DNA of 64,000 nucleotides from Psychromarinibacter sp048262455 (GCA_048262455.1 JBLXFD010000008.1:73621-137620), one strand, 5' to 3'; shown: positions 34,712-43,832, counted from the stretch's first letter. The notes: generated by a model not told the origin, from the letters alone. Numbers and translations are program-made.

Positions 34712-36103
34712 TCAGAACTGGAAGTAGATGAAGGGCGCGACGCCCTCCTGCGCGGTGGCGAACATCAGCCAGATCCCCACCGCCAGAACCGCCGCCTGCG
34801 CCTCTGCCGGCAGCCGGGCCAGCAGCATCCGCGCCCGGTCGCGCCAGAGCAGCGGCAGCCAGTTCATGGCAAGGCCCAGGCCGATCAGGCACCAGACCAG
34901 CACCGTCAGCTCGGGCGCGGCGTAGGCCTCGGTCTTGCCGAAGGCGGCGAGCATTCCAAGCGTCTCGGGGAAGGAGGCGGCGCGGAACGGGATCCACAGC
35001 AGCGCCACGAAGGCGAAGGTAACCACGATCCCGGCAAGCCGCGGCAGCCGCAGCCCCAGCCCGCGCCCGACCCGCTCGGCCGCGAGGCCGGCGCCGTGCA
35101 GGAAGCCCCAGAGGATGAAGTTCCACCCCGCCCCGTGCCACAGGCCCGCCAGCGTCATCGTGAGGATCACCGTCAGGTGCCGCCGCAGGCGCGAGCCGCT
35201 GTTGCCGCCCAGCGGGATGTAGAGGTAATCGCGGATCCAGGTGGACAGCGAGATGTGCCAGCGCCGCCAGAAATCGCGCAGGCTGTCGGCACGGTAGGGC
35301 TGGTTGAAGTTCCGGTGGAACTGATAGCCCAGCAGCAGTGCCACGCCGATGGCGATGTCGGAATACCCCGAGAAGTCGCAGTAGATCTGCACCGCGTAGC
35401 CAAGCACCCCCGCCAGCGCGCTCAGCCAGTGCTGCCCGTCCGGCAGGCCGAAGACCGGGTCCACCAGCAGCACCGACAGGTAATTGGCCACCACCATCTT
35501 CTTGAACAGGCCCGACAGGATCAGCACCACTGCCGTGGCCCGCGCGGCGGTGTCGGGGCGCGTGGGGGCGTCGAGCTGCGGCAGGAAATGCGCCGCGCGC
35601 ACGATGGGGCCGGCCACCAGCTGCGGGAAGAACGAGATATAAAGGAACACGTCCGCCGGGTTGCGCCGCGCCGGGATCTCGCGCCGGTCCACGTCCATCA
35701 CGTAGCTGATCGCCTGGAAGGTGTAGAACGAGATCCCCACCGGCAGCACCAGCGCCAGCCACGGCAGGTCGCGGGCAAAGGCGCTGCCCGCCAGCAGCTG
35801 CTGCAGCGACAGCACGAAGAAGTCGTAGTACTTGAAGACCCCCAGCACCCCCAGCATCGCCGCGATGCTGAGGACCTTGGACAGCCGCCGCAGGCCCGGC
35901 CGCGTGACGCCGAGCCCGCCGAGATAGGCCACCGTCGACACGAAGGCCATCAGCAGCACGAAGCGCACGTCCCATGCCGCGTAGAACACGTAGGAAGCGG
36001 CGATCAGCATGCCCTTGCGCAGCGCGTTGCTGCGCCAGAGCGCCTCGTTCAGCGCCAGCACAACGGCGAAGAACCCGATGAACTGGAGCGTCGGGAAGAC
36101 CAT
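34712..36103 (-). CDS. MBOAT family O-acyltransferase (AlgI/PatA-like)
   Basis: A 463-residue polytopic inner-membrane protein. The region GPIVRAAHFLPQL, the segment LRDFWRRWHISLSTWIRDYLYIPLGG and the catalytic-His motif LWHGAGWNFILWGFLHG are hallmarks of AlgI/PatA-type MBOATs. These move acyl, usually acetyl, groups across the membrane for O-acetylation of alginate, cellulose or peptidoglycan. The two SGNH hydrolases encoded just upstream are the usual periplasmic partners (AlgJ/AlgX/PatB-like). The polymer modified here is unknown. Confidence 0.94.
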   Translation of the reverse strand: MVFPTLQFIGFFAVVLALNEALWRSNALRKGMLIAASYVFYAAWDVRFVLLMAFVSTVAYLGGLGVTRPGLRRLSKVLSIAAMLGVLGVFKYYDFFVLSLQQLLAGSAFARDLPWLALVLPVGISFYTFQAISYVMDVDRREIPARRNPADVFLYISFFPQLVAGPIVRAAHFLPQLDAPTRPDTAARATAVVLILSGLFKKMVVANYLSVLLVDPVFGLPDGQHWLSALAGVLGYAVQIYCDFSGYSDIAIGVALLLGYQFHRNFNQPYRADSLRDFWRRWHISLSTWIRDYLYIPLGGNSGSRLRRHLTVILTMTLAGLWHGAGWNFILWGFLHGAGLAAERVGRGLGLRLPRLAGIVVTFAFVALLWIPFRAASFPETLGMLAAFGKTEAYAAPELTVLVWCLIGLGLAMNWLPLLWRDRARMLLARLPAEAQAAVLAVGIWLMFATAQEGVAPFIYFQF

Positions 36104-36106
36104 CTG

Positions 36107-37006
36107 TTACTGCAGCCTTGCGACCTCGACGGCGGGGGTGGCGGTGAAGATCCCCGGGTTGTGACGCTCGATCGCGCCGAGGATCTGGTCGACCACCATG
36201 TAGTAGCCGGCCGAGGTGAAGTGGCTGCCGTCGCCGCTGCGGATCGTGGTGCCGTTGGCGGTGGTCACGAACTCGCCGTTCGGGCCGGCCGCGAAGGCGG
36301 GGAGCGAGATGAAGTGCGCCCCGGCGGCGCGGGCTTCCTCGCGGTAGATCACGTTCACCTTGCTCAGCAGCGCGTTGCGATGGGCGTCGCGGTCGGGCGC
36401 GGGGCCCAGCCAGTAGACCACGGCGCCGTAGGAGGCGGCGACCTCCAGCATCTTGCGGATCTCGGCGCGGTAGGCGGCCTCCCACTCCGGCGTCTCGTAG
36501 GGGATGGAGCCGCCGCCGGGCAGCCGCAGCGGCTGGTCGTCATTGGCGCCGAAGTGCACAACCACCACGTCGGGGCGCAGACCGGCGGCTTGCCCGGCGA
36601 AGTTGGCGGGCCAGTTGTAGAAATCCGCCCGGGCAAGGCCGGTGGAGGTCTTGCCGTTGTTGGTCACCGCCACCGGGATGCCGCGCGCGCTGACCCGGTG
36701 CTTCATGAAGATGCCGAAACCGTCCGCCAGCGAATCGCCGACGACCTGCAGCCGCAGCGGCGCCGCGGGCGTCACCGCGCGGGTCACCCGCGTCGGGATC
36801 TTGCCACCGGGCAGCGGCGTGTAGACCGTCTGGCGGGGCTTGGCCGCGGGCGGCTTGGGCGCCGCCGGGGGTGCCTTCACCTCCGGCGCCGGTGCGTGGA
36901 ATTCGACCGCGAGATCCTGGGCCCCTGCCCGGTCAAGCGACGACGAGCAGGCGGCCACCAGCAGCAGCAGCAGCCCGGGCAGGGCCGCCCTACTGAAGTT
37001 GGACAT
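36107..37006 (-). CDS. DUF459 SGNH/GDSL-like hydrolase, lipoprotein
   Basis: A 299-residue protein with a lipobox (LLLLLVAACSSS), a Pro/Ala-rich linker (about residues 40-60) and an SGNH domain. The nucleophile motif is QVVGDSLADGFG, block III is HFGANDDQPL and the catalytic Asp-x-x-His is DGSHFTSAGYY. COG2845/DUF459 proteins often accompany MBOAT genes and probably carry out the periplasmic step of O-acyl transfer. The start overlaps the upstream paralogue by 17 bases and the stop is three bases before the MBOAT start. Confidence 0.9.
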   Translation of the reverse strand: MSNFSRAALPGLLLLLVAACSSSLDRAGAQDLAVEFHAPAPEVKAPPAAPKPPAAKPRQTVYTPLPGGKIPTRVTRAVTPAAPLRLQVVGDSLADGFGIFMKHRVSARGIPVAVTNNGKTSTGLARADFYNWPANFAGQAAGLRPDVVVVHFGANDDQPLRLPGGGSIPYETPEWEAAYRAEIRKMLEVAASYGAVVYWLGPAPDRDAHRNALLSKVNVIYREEARAAGAHFISLPAFAAGPNGEFVTTANGTTIRSGDGSHFTSAGYYMVVDQILGAIERHNPGIFTATPAVEVARLQ

Positions 37007-37754
37007 CTTGCAATGCGATCCTGCGGTCGTGGTTGGCGATGATCCGGTTCAGGTCGTTCAGAACCGCGCTGGCCACGTAGTCATAGCCGGGCTTGGTGAA
37101 GTGCACCTTGTCGGGGGCGCGCAGCTGCATCACCCGGCCGCCGACGTTGGCGTTCATGGAAAAGTCGCCGGTGCCGAACTTGGTCATCTCGTGGATGTCG
37201 ACGAAGTTGCCGCCGGCCTTGGCCACCGCGCGCTTCTGCAGCGCAGAGATCACCTGGTAGGCGGGCTCCCAGCTGGTGTTGCCCACCACGGGCAGGCCGA
37301 ACCAGTAGACCCCGGCCGACCGCGCCCGCAGCGCCGCCGTCATCTGCGCCACCCGCTGGGTGTACAGGGCGTTCCAGGTGTCGGTGTTGAAGCTTTCGCG
37401 GGTGCGGCCGTTGCGGATCGCGGTGATGTCGTTCGCGCCCATCTGCACGATCACCACGTCGCCCGAGGCATCGGCGCCGTTGCCCGCCTTGGCGACGTAG
37501 CGCTGCAGCCAGCCCTGGTCCGAGGTCTTGGCAAGACCGTCCGAGACCGCCGTCAGGCGCACCACGTCCATGGTCGCGCAGCGTGCGAAGATCCGGTGCA
37601 GCGAGGCCCAAAGCCCGTCCGCCAGGCTGTCACCCACCACCAGAATGCGCATCTGCGACTTCGGACAGGCCGGCGCGCCCTGCGCCTGCGCGCCCGTGCC
37701 CCCCGTCATCAGGACCGCCAGGCCCAAGCTCACCGCCAACAGGACTTTCTTCAT
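36990..37754 (-). CDS. DUF459 SGNH/GDSL-like hydrolase, secreted paralogue
   Basis: A 254-residue protein with a signal peptide (MKKVLLAVSLGLAVLMTGGTGAQAQ). The SGNH motifs are LVVGDSLADGLW, VQMGANDITAI and DKVHFTKPGYDY. It lacks a lipobox, unlike the neighbouring paralogue, so one copy is probably soluble and the other anchored. The ATG at 37754 is closely preceded by CAGGAA. It lies about 20 bases after the CxxC-repeat gene. Confidence 0.9.
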   Translation of the reverse strand: MKKVLLAVSLGLAVLMTGGTGAQAQGAPACPKSQMRILVVGDSLADGLWASLHRIFARCATMDVVRLTAVSDGLAKTSDQGWLQRYVAKAGNGADASGDVVIVQMGANDITAIRNGRTRESFNTDTWNALYTQRVAQMTAALRARSAGVYWFGLPVVGNTSWEPAYQVISALQKRAVAKAGGNFVDIHEMTKFGTGDFSMNANVGGRVMQLRAPDKVHFTKPGYDYVASAVLNDLNRIIANHDRRIALQDVQLQ

Positions 37755-37774
37755 TTCCTGCCCCCTTTCTTGTT

Positions 37775-40012
37775 CTATCCTTGCACCGGCAGCGTATCGA
37801 CGTAGGCGCGCACTGCGGAGACCGTCCCCGGTCCCGCCATGCCGTCCACGCGTCCGCGGTACAGTCCCTCTTCGCGAAGCCGCTGCTGGATCGCGCGCAC
37901 CACCCCGGGCACCCGGTTTCCGATCTGCGCCGTCAGCCGGTCGGCCGCGGTGGCGTCGCCCTGCCGCAGGGCCGTCCAATACAGCTCTGCCGCCGTCTCC
38001 GGCCCCTCGGGCGTGTTGCTGCGCTCGTGCAGTTCCGCAAGGAACGAATACGCATGCAGGTAGCCCTGGTCGACCGCCTTTTTCAGCCAGGCTTCCGCTT
38101 GGGCATCATCCTGCTGAATCCCGGTCCCGGTCATGTAGTAGTAGCCGGTGAAGAACTGCGCCAGCGGGTTGCCTTCCTGCGCCACCCGTTCGGCGATGGC
38201 GAAGGCATCCGCGCCGGTTTTGCCGGGCACCAGGTCCTTCGAGTAGATCACCGTCAGGATCTCCTGGCTCAGCCAGTCGCCGCCCTCGGCCCCCAGCCGC
38301 GCCAGTTCCTCGACCCGCTCCAGGTCGACCACCGTGTCGTCCTCGGGGGCGTAATGGGCGTAGGCGGCAAGGCCGAAGGCCGCCGGCACCTTGCGCTCCA
38401 TCCCGAATTCGTAGGCGGCCCTGGCGGTGCCGATGTCCCCCGCCGCCTGGGCGATGCGGCCCAGCGTGGTGCGCACCAGCCCGTCGTCGGGGAACTTCTG
38501 CGCCACTTCCTCGCAGACCGGAACCGCCTGCGCGGTGTCGATGTCCTCCAGCTTGCGCGGCCCGTCGAACTGCGGCAGGCCGGCCATCCGCAGGCAGGGC
38601 GTGCGCAGCACTTCCAGCTGGCGCACCGCCTCCAGCGTCTCGGCCACCTCGTCCTGCCCGTCGCAGACGGTGCAGCTTGTCAGGTAGGCATCCAGCTTGG
38701 CCTGGCTGCGGGTCTTCACCGCCTCGGCCAGCAGCCGCCGCTCGGCCATGTACCCCTCGTCGGCCTCGATCTCTCGCAGCAGCGCCTCGGCCTCGTCGCG
38801 GTAGGTGCAGGCGATGCAGTCGGTGGCATAGGCGCGCAGGGCCTCGAGGTCGCGGGCCTCGCTGGCGGCGCGGTAGGCCTCGGCCTCGGCATCCTCGGCG
38901 GCGGCGCGGGCCTGCAGCACCGACACCTGCGCCTCGGCCTCCTCGCGGAAGGCGCAAAGCTCGCAGCTGTCCAGGTAGATCGCCAGCCGCGCCGGGTCGG
39001 CGTCGTCCTTGATCCGCTCCCAGATCTCGGCCTCCAGCCGCGCCGAGCGTTCGGCGGTCTCCATCTGCTCCAGCCGGGCCTGAAGCTCGGTCTCGCGCGG
39101 GCAGTAGACGCAGCTGTCAAGGAAGGCCTGCACCGGCGCGGCGCTGCCGGCCTGCATCAAAAAGCGCGCCTCGAAGGTCTCGTGGTACAGCTGCGCCTCC
39201 ATCCCCGCGAAAAGCGGCTTGGCGGGTTCCGCCAGCATCGGCTGCGCCGGCTCGTCCACGGCCTTCAGCACCAGCGCGTAGTCCGGCCCGCAGCCCCGCG
39301 CCCGCGCCCGGCCCAGCGCGCCGGCGAGGTAGGCCTCGACCTCGGCGGCGGTGGACAGGCCGTCGGCATCCCCGAAGGGCGCGCGGTCGGCCAGACCGGA
39401 CAGCAGCGCGTAATGCAGCGGCTGGGTGGCGCAACTGGCCGCCTCTGCCCCGCCGTCCATGGCGCCGTCGTCGATCAGCACCACGATCATGTCGAAGCCC
39501 AGCTGCTCCAGCGCCGCCTGCAACTGCGGCATCGCCTGCGGCACCGCCCCGGCGGGGTCGGCGAGGTGAAGGAAGCCGATGCCGCGGCGGGCCGGGGCGA
39601 AGGCGGCGACGGCGGCGTCCAGCCGCTTGGCGAAATCCTCCACCGGCAGCGCGGTGTCGCCCAGCGTCAGCTGCCGTGCCTCGCCGGAAGCCTCCAGCAC
39701 CGCGCGGGCCACAAGCACGAAGTCGGCGGCATCGGCCCCAGCGCCGGGGGCCGTGACGAAGCTGGACAGGGGCGCGGCGCGCAGGCGGGCGGCGAAGACC
39801 TCCTGCCGCAGCGCCTCGGGTTCCGGCAGCGTCTGCAGCGCCAGGGCGGGCAGCCGGTCCTGCAGGCCTTCCTCCAGCCCCGCGTCGGGCGAAACCCCCA
39901 GAAACAATAGCTGAACGTCCTGCCCCGGACCTTCGGCCGCGGCCGCGCCGAGGCTGGAACACAGGGCCAAACCAAGGCTGGCGGCAAATCGGAATACACG
40001 GCGCGGGGACAA
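37775..40012 (-). CDS. Secreted protein with four regularly spaced CxxC repeats, Sel1 repeats and a peptidoglycan-binding domain
   Basis: About 745 residues. I prefer the TTG at 40012, eight bases after GAGGAG; the GTG at 40021 abuts that site. A signal peptide (FRFAASLGLALCSSLGAAAAE) is followed by an N-terminal domain of roughly 250 residues I do not recognise. Next come four repeats of about 49 residues with CVYC, CELC, CIAC and CTVC near 301, 350, 399 and 447. TPR/Sel1-type repeats follow (GNPLAQFFTGYYYMTGTG, AWLKKAVDQGY), then a C-terminal peptidoglycan-binding-like segment (QQRLREEGLYRGRVDGMAG). First gene of the envelope operon. Confidence 0.75.
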   Translation of the reverse strand: MSPRRVFRFAASLGLALCSSLGAAAAEGPGQDVQLLFLGVSPDAGLEEGLQDRLPALALQTLPEPEALRQEVFAARLRAAPLSSFVTAPGAGADAADFVLVARAVLEASGEARQLTLGDTALPVEDFAKRLDAAVAAFAPARRGIGFLHLADPAGAVPQAMPQLQAALEQLGFDMIVVLIDDGAMDGGAEAASCATQPLHYALLSGLADRAPFGDADGLSTAAEVEAYLAGALGRARARGCGPDYALVLKAVDEPAQPMLAEPAKPLFAGMEAQLYHETFEARFLMQAGSAAPVQAFLDSCVYCPRETELQARLEQMETAERSARLEAEIWERIKDDADPARLAIYLDSCELCAFREEAEAQVSVLQARAAAEDAEAEAYRAASEARDLEALRAYATDCIACTYRDEAEALLREIEADEGYMAERRLLAEAVKTRSQAKLDAYLTSCTVCDGQDEVAETLEAVRQLEVLRTPCLRMAGLPQFDGPRKLEDIDTAQAVPVCEEVAQKFPDDGLVRTTLGRIAQAAGDIGTARAAYEFGMERKVPAAFGLAAYAHYAPEDDTVVDLERVEELARLGAEGGDWLSQEILTVIYSKDLVPGKTGADAFAIAERVAQEGNPLAQFFTGYYYMTGTGIQQDDAQAEAWLKKAVDQGYLHAYSFLAELHERSNTPEGPETAAELYWTALRQGDATAADRLTAQIGNRVPGVVRAIQQRLREEGLYRGRVDGMAGPGTVSAVRAYVDTLPVQG

Positions 40013-40221
40013 GGACGGCACTCCTCTCGGGCGGCGTCGGGCCTGGATGGACGAGATGCCGGGACCCTAGACAAGCCCCCCCGCATCGACAACAGGCGGT
40101 TTTCCGTGCCCCCGGATTCGGCCCGGCGCGCCCGGCAAGCCACCGCCGATTGTTGCAACGCGAACACACCGGGTCATGCCGGGACCCGCGTCGGCGGGCC
40201 GCCCGGCGGAATCACCGCGGG

Positions 40222-41154
40222 CTACCAGTCGAAACGGTCCACCACCGCGCGGCGGCCCAGCATGAAGGCGTCGGCCACGTGGCGCAGCGGCGCGAGGTCC
40301 ACGTCAGAGGCGCCCCGCGACAGCAGGTCGGCAAACCGGGCATAGAGCCGCGGGTACTCGCGGTCTGCCGCCTCCGCCTCGGTGCCCCGTTCTGCGCCGT
40401 CGATGCGCAGCCGCGCGCCGCCGTCGCTGAGAACCGCGGTGCCGGTGTCGGTCTCCAGCAGGATGTCCCATGTCTGCGGGCCCTCCTGCCGCCAGTCGAA
40501 CACCGCCGTCACCTCGGCGCCGCCGCCGGCGCGGAACCGCAGGTCGGCGGCGATCGGGGTGTCGCGGTTGGCCGGGAAGGCCAGTTCGGCCGCCTCGATG
40601 TGCAGGGGGCCGGGCAGGACCGCGGTCAGCACCGACAGCGCGTTGATGCCCGGATCGAAGACCCCCAGCCCCCCGGCCTGCCAGATCCATTCCTGCCCCG
40701 GATGCCAGCGGCGCACGTCCTCCTTCCAGATCACCTCGGCCCGCCGCAGTCGCCGGCCCGCCATCCAGCCCTGCGCCGCCGTGACCGCCGCCGCCTCGCG
40801 CGAGTGCCAGGTGGCGAAGAGGCTCAGCCCCCGCTCCGCCGCCAGCGCGCGCAGCGCCTCCACCTCGCTGAGGGTCGCGCCCGGGGGCTTTTCCAGCATC
40901 ACGTGCCGCCCCGCCTCCAGCGCCCGGCGCGCGTCGTCGTAGCGGGCCATGGGCGGGGTGCAGAGCGAGACGCAGGTCACATCCTCCCGCGCCGCCAGCA
41001 GCGCGGCGAGATCGGGGTAGGCCTCCACTTCCTCGACCCGCCCCTCGTGGCTTGCGGTGGCGACAAGCGCGAAGTCGCCGCTGGCGGCAAGGGCGTGCAC
41101 GTGCTGGTCCCGGGCGATCTTGCCGATGCCCACCAAGGCGATGCGGTGTGTCAT
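40222..41154 (-). CDS. L-arabinose / D-galactose 1-dehydrogenase (Gfo/Idh/MocA family)
   Basis: A 310-residue NAD(P)-dependent sugar dehydrogenase that makes the aldonolactone, the first step of a non-phosphorylative pentose or galactose route. The Rossmann start is IALVGIGKIARDQHVHAL. The segments MLEKPPGATLSEVEALRAL, LFATWHSREAAAV, WKEDVRRWHPGQEWIW and GGLGVFDPGINALS match the Azospirillum L-arabinose 1-dehydrogenase as I remember it. AGGAGGAGACCTCGC precedes the ATG at 41154. Other pathway genes are not adjacent. Confidence 0.85.
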   Translation of the reverse strand: MTHRIALVGIGKIARDQHVHALAASGDFALVATASHEGRVEEVEAYPDLAALLAAREDVTCVSLCTPPMARYDDARRALEAGRHVMLEKPPGATLSEVEALRALAAERGLSLFATWHSREAAAVTAAQGWMAGRRLRRAEVIWKEDVRRWHPGQEWIWQAGGLGVFDPGINALSVLTAVLPGPLHIEAAELAFPANRDTPIAADLRFRAGGGAEVTAVFDWRQEGPQTWDILLETDTGTAVLSDGGARLRIDGAERGTEAEAADREYPRLYARFADLLSRGASDVDLAPLRHVADAFMLGRRAVVDRFDW

Positions 41155-41287
41155 GCGAGGTCTCCTCCTGTACCCGCAGACCTGCCCCATGCCCGCGGCC
41201 TGCGCAAGCTCGGCCCCGCCTCGGCGCTTGCCGGCGGCGGCGCGGCTGCTAGTCTGCCCGCGCACCCTCCTGCGAAAGGTCCCCTGC

Positions 41288-42433
41288 ATGAGCCTGACCG
41301 GCAACTGGTCCTACCCTACCGCCATCCGCTTCGGCGCAGGGCGCATCGTCGAACTGCCCGAGGCCTGCCGCGCCGCCGGCATCGCCCGGCCGCTGCTGGT
41401 CACCGATCGCGGGCTGGCGGGGATGGAGATCACCGCGCAGGCGCTGGACCTGCTGGAGGCCGCCGGCCTTGGACGGGCGATGTTTTCCGAGGTGGATCCG
41501 AACCCCAGCGATGCCAACGTCAGCGCCGGGCTGAAGGTGCTGCGCGAGGGCGGTTTCGACGGGGTCGTCGCCTTCGGCGGCGGCTCGGGTCTGGACCTCG
41601 GCAAGACGCTGGCCTTCATGGCGGGGCAGACGCGCCCGATCTGGGATTTCGAGGATGTGGGCGACTGGTGGACCCGCGCCGATCCCGCCGGGATCCTGCC
41701 GATCGTCGCGGTGCCCACCACCGCCGGCACCGGCTCGGAGGTCGGGCGCGCGGGGGTGATCACCAACTCCGAGACCCGGGACAAGAAGATCATCTTCCAC
41801 CCGAAGATGCTGCCCGCCGTGGTGATCTGCGACCCCGAGCTGACCGTGGGCATGCCGCGCCACATCACCGCCGGCACCGGGCTGGACGCCTTCGCCCACT
41901 GCGTCGAGGCCTATTCCAGCCCCCACTACCACCCCATGAGCCAGGGCATCGCGCTGGAGGGGATGCGGCTGGTGATCGGGAACCTGCCCCGCGCCTACGC
42001 CGACGGCGCCGACCTCGAGGCGCGGGCCAACATGATGAGCGCGGCGGCCATGGGCGCGGTGGCCTTCCAGAAGGGGCTGGGCGCGATCCACGCGCTGAGC
42101 CATCCCGTGGGGGCGCATCACCACACCCACCACGGCACGACGAACGCCGTCTTCATGCCGCCGGTGCTGGATTTCAACGCGCGGGCGATCCGGGGGCGGT
42201 TCGACCTTGCCGCAGGCTACCTGGGGATCGAGGGAGGCTTCGACGGCTTCCGCGACTTCGTACGCGGGTTCAACGCCCGGCTGGGGATCCCGGAGCGGCT
42301 GGACGGGCTGGGGGTGAAGGACCCGGACCTGGACGCGCTGACGGCCGCGGCGCTGCGCGACCCTTCCGTGGGCGGCAACCCGGTGGAGATGACGCCGGCG
42401 AACACGCAGGCTTTGTTCGAGGCGGTGTTGTAG
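41288..42433 (+). CDS. Iron-containing alcohol dehydrogenase
   Basis: A 381-residue group III (iron-activated) alcohol dehydrogenase. The NAD motif is VVAFGGGSGLDLGKTLAF; PTTAGTGSEVGR and the metal-binding segments TAGTGLDAFAHCVEAY, IHALSHPVGAHHHTHHG and VLDFN follow. Start at the ATG of MSLTGNWSYPT after GAAAGG. It is divergent from the sugar dehydrogenase gene with about 130 bases between, and is followed by a family I repeat array. The physiological alcohol or aldehyde cannot be deduced. Confidence 0.93.
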   Translation: MSLTGNWSYPTAIRFGAGRIVELPEACRAAGIARPLLVTDRGLAGMEITAQALDLLEAAGLGRAMFSEVDPNPSDANVSAGLKVLREGGFDGVVAFGGGSGLDLGKTLAFMAGQTRPIWDFEDVGDWWTRADPAGILPIVAVPTTAGTGSEVGRAGVITNSETRDKKIIFHPKMLPAVVICDPELTVGMPRHITAGTGLDAFAHCVEAYSSPHYHPMSQGIALEGMRLVIGNLPRAYADGADLEARANMMSAAAMGAVAFQKGLGAIHALSHPVGAHHHTHHGTTNAVFMPPVLDFNARAIRGRFDLAAGYLGIEGGFDGFRDFVRGFNARLGIPERLDGLGVKDPDLDALTAAALRDPSVGGNPVEMTPANTQALFEAVL

Positions 42434-42439
42434 GGGGGG

Positions 42440-42870
42440 GCGTGCGACGTGGGGTGGCGCTGCTGGAGTTTGAAGTAGGCGCTTTATCCCGGCCACATCC
42501 GCACGCAGAATGAGCCGTGCGCGCAGATGACACAGCGCCAGCCCGCCCGAACGGGCAGGCGCTCGCCCCGCGCCTGCGGCTTGGCCGGGGCGGATCAGCG
42601 CGTCGATCATAGGGGGTAGGGCGGGGTTCACCCCGCCATGGCGCACCGTGGGCCTGCCCGTGGGATGGCGCTTCTTACCTCAGGCATAGGCGCTTTATCC
42701 CCACCACATCCGCGCACCGAATGAGCCGTGCCCTGCGGCCCCCAAAGCGCCAGCCCGCCGGAACGGGCAGGCGCTCGCCCCGCGCCTTCGGCTTGTTCGG
42801 GGCGGATCGGCGCTTCTTTCGTAAGGAGCCGTAGGGCAAGGTTCACCCCGCCATGGCGCAACGCCCGCCT
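42440..42870. repeat. Family I repeat array, two units
   Basis: Occupies the 468-base gap between the iron alcohol dehydrogenase and the GrdB-like gene. The boxes GCTTTATCCC lie near 42481 and 42692, and terminal hairpins at 42616-42637 and 42831-42852 (the latter with two stem changes, GGGCAAGG). The stem AGCGCCAGCCCG/CGGGCAGGCGCT is kept in both units while its loop changes (CCCGAA versus CCGGAA). No gene is supported. Confidence 0.85.
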
Positions 42871-42901
42871 GATCGTGGCTGGATCAGCGCCCCATACACC
42901 C

Positions 42902-43786
42902 CTACCCCTCCCGCAGCGCCTTTGCCGTCGCGCGGCCCGCGTCGAAGGCTGCCCGGCGGCGGACAAGCTCCTCGGCGCTCAGCTTCGCGGGGTTCGAGTA
43001 ATCCGCCTTCCACGCCCCCTCCCCCGGCCAGGCCAGCGGCGAGACGCGGGTCTCGGGCACTTGCGCCTGCTCCAGCAGGTCCAGCGCCAGCGCCAGCGTC
43101 CGGTCCTGGCTCTCCACGTCCCCCGGCCGCCCCGCCGCGTTGCCCAGCGGGAAGTCCGAGAACAGCAGCCGCGGCGCGCCGGCCTGTTCCACGATGTCGC
43201 GGGCGCAGCCCATCACCACCGTGGGCAGGCCCCCCTCCTCCAGCACCCGCGCCACCAGCGCGGCGGACTGATGGCAGACCGGGCAGTTGGGCACCAGCAG
43301 CACCGCGTCCACCCCGTCCCGGCGGCAGCGCGACAGGATCTCGGGGCCGTAGACCTCGCGCGTCTTGCGCTGCGAGCGGTCCGTGGGCAGGCCGTAGAGC
43401 AGCGGCGCCAGCGTCACGCGGCCGGCCTCGGCCGCCCGCCAGAGCGCGGCCAGCGGCAGGTAGCTGCCGATGTCCTCGGCGGTGGTGTGGTCGCGGTCGA
43501 TGGCCACGTGGGAGATCCGCAGGTCCGGCATCTGGTCCGCCGGCAGGTCGTAGACCTCGTAGAACTTCGCCGCCGCGTTGTAGGGGGCGCCCGGTCCCTG
43601 GTCGCCCGCGTCCCGATTGAAGGGCGCGGCGGTGGTGACGATGGCCACGCGGCAGCCGGCCAGCGGGCCCGGCAGCGTCGCGAAGGGCGCGGGCGTTTCG
43701 GCGCGGGCCCATTCGTAAGGCGCGTCGTAGCCCAGCGCGAGGTAATAGTCCCGGGTGCGGCGGATGTAGGAGATGGGGTCTGTCAT
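42902..43786 (-). CDS. Glycine/sarcosine/betaine reductase component B-like protein, cysteine version
   Basis: A 294-residue protein resembling the C-terminal, substrate-activating subunit of the GrdB family: YIRRTRDYYLALGYDAPYEWA, TTAAPFNRDAGDQGPG, DLRISHVAIDRDHTTAEDI, then VLLVPNCPVCHQSAALVARVLE. A CPVC pair lies at residues 168-171, and no in-frame UGA selenocysteine is needed. The ATG at 43786 follows AGGGGG. Genuine glycine reductases are anaerobic and have partner subunits, none of which are present, so the role is unknown. Confidence 0.75.
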   Translation of the reverse strand: MTDPISYIRRTRDYYLALGYDAPYEWARAETPAPFATLPGPLAGCRVAIVTTAAPFNRDAGDQGPGAPYNAAAKFYEVYDLPADQMPDLRISHVAIDRDHTTAEDIGSYLPLAALWRAAEAGRVTLAPLLYGLPTDRSQRKTREVYGPEILSRCRRDGVDAVLLVPNCPVCHQSAALVARVLEEGGLPTVVMGCARDIVEQAGAPRLLFSDFPLGNAAGRPGDVESQDRTLALALDLLEQAQVPETRVSPLAWPGEGAWKADYSNPAKLSAEELVRRRAAFDAGRATAKALREG

Positions 43787-43832
43787 GCCCCCTGTTTCCC
43801 CCGCCCCCCACACGGGCGCAAGCCGCAACGCG

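Noticed and set aside
40022..40221. A gene in the 200-base gap upstream of the sugar dehydrogenase stop
   Set aside because: Only short shadow frames occur; no start site or domain is visible. It may hold the promoter of the CxxC-protein operon.
42902..43786. In-frame selenocysteine codon in the GrdB-like gene
   Set aside because: The frame is continuous and carries Cys-Pro-Val-Cys; no internal TGA needs recoding.
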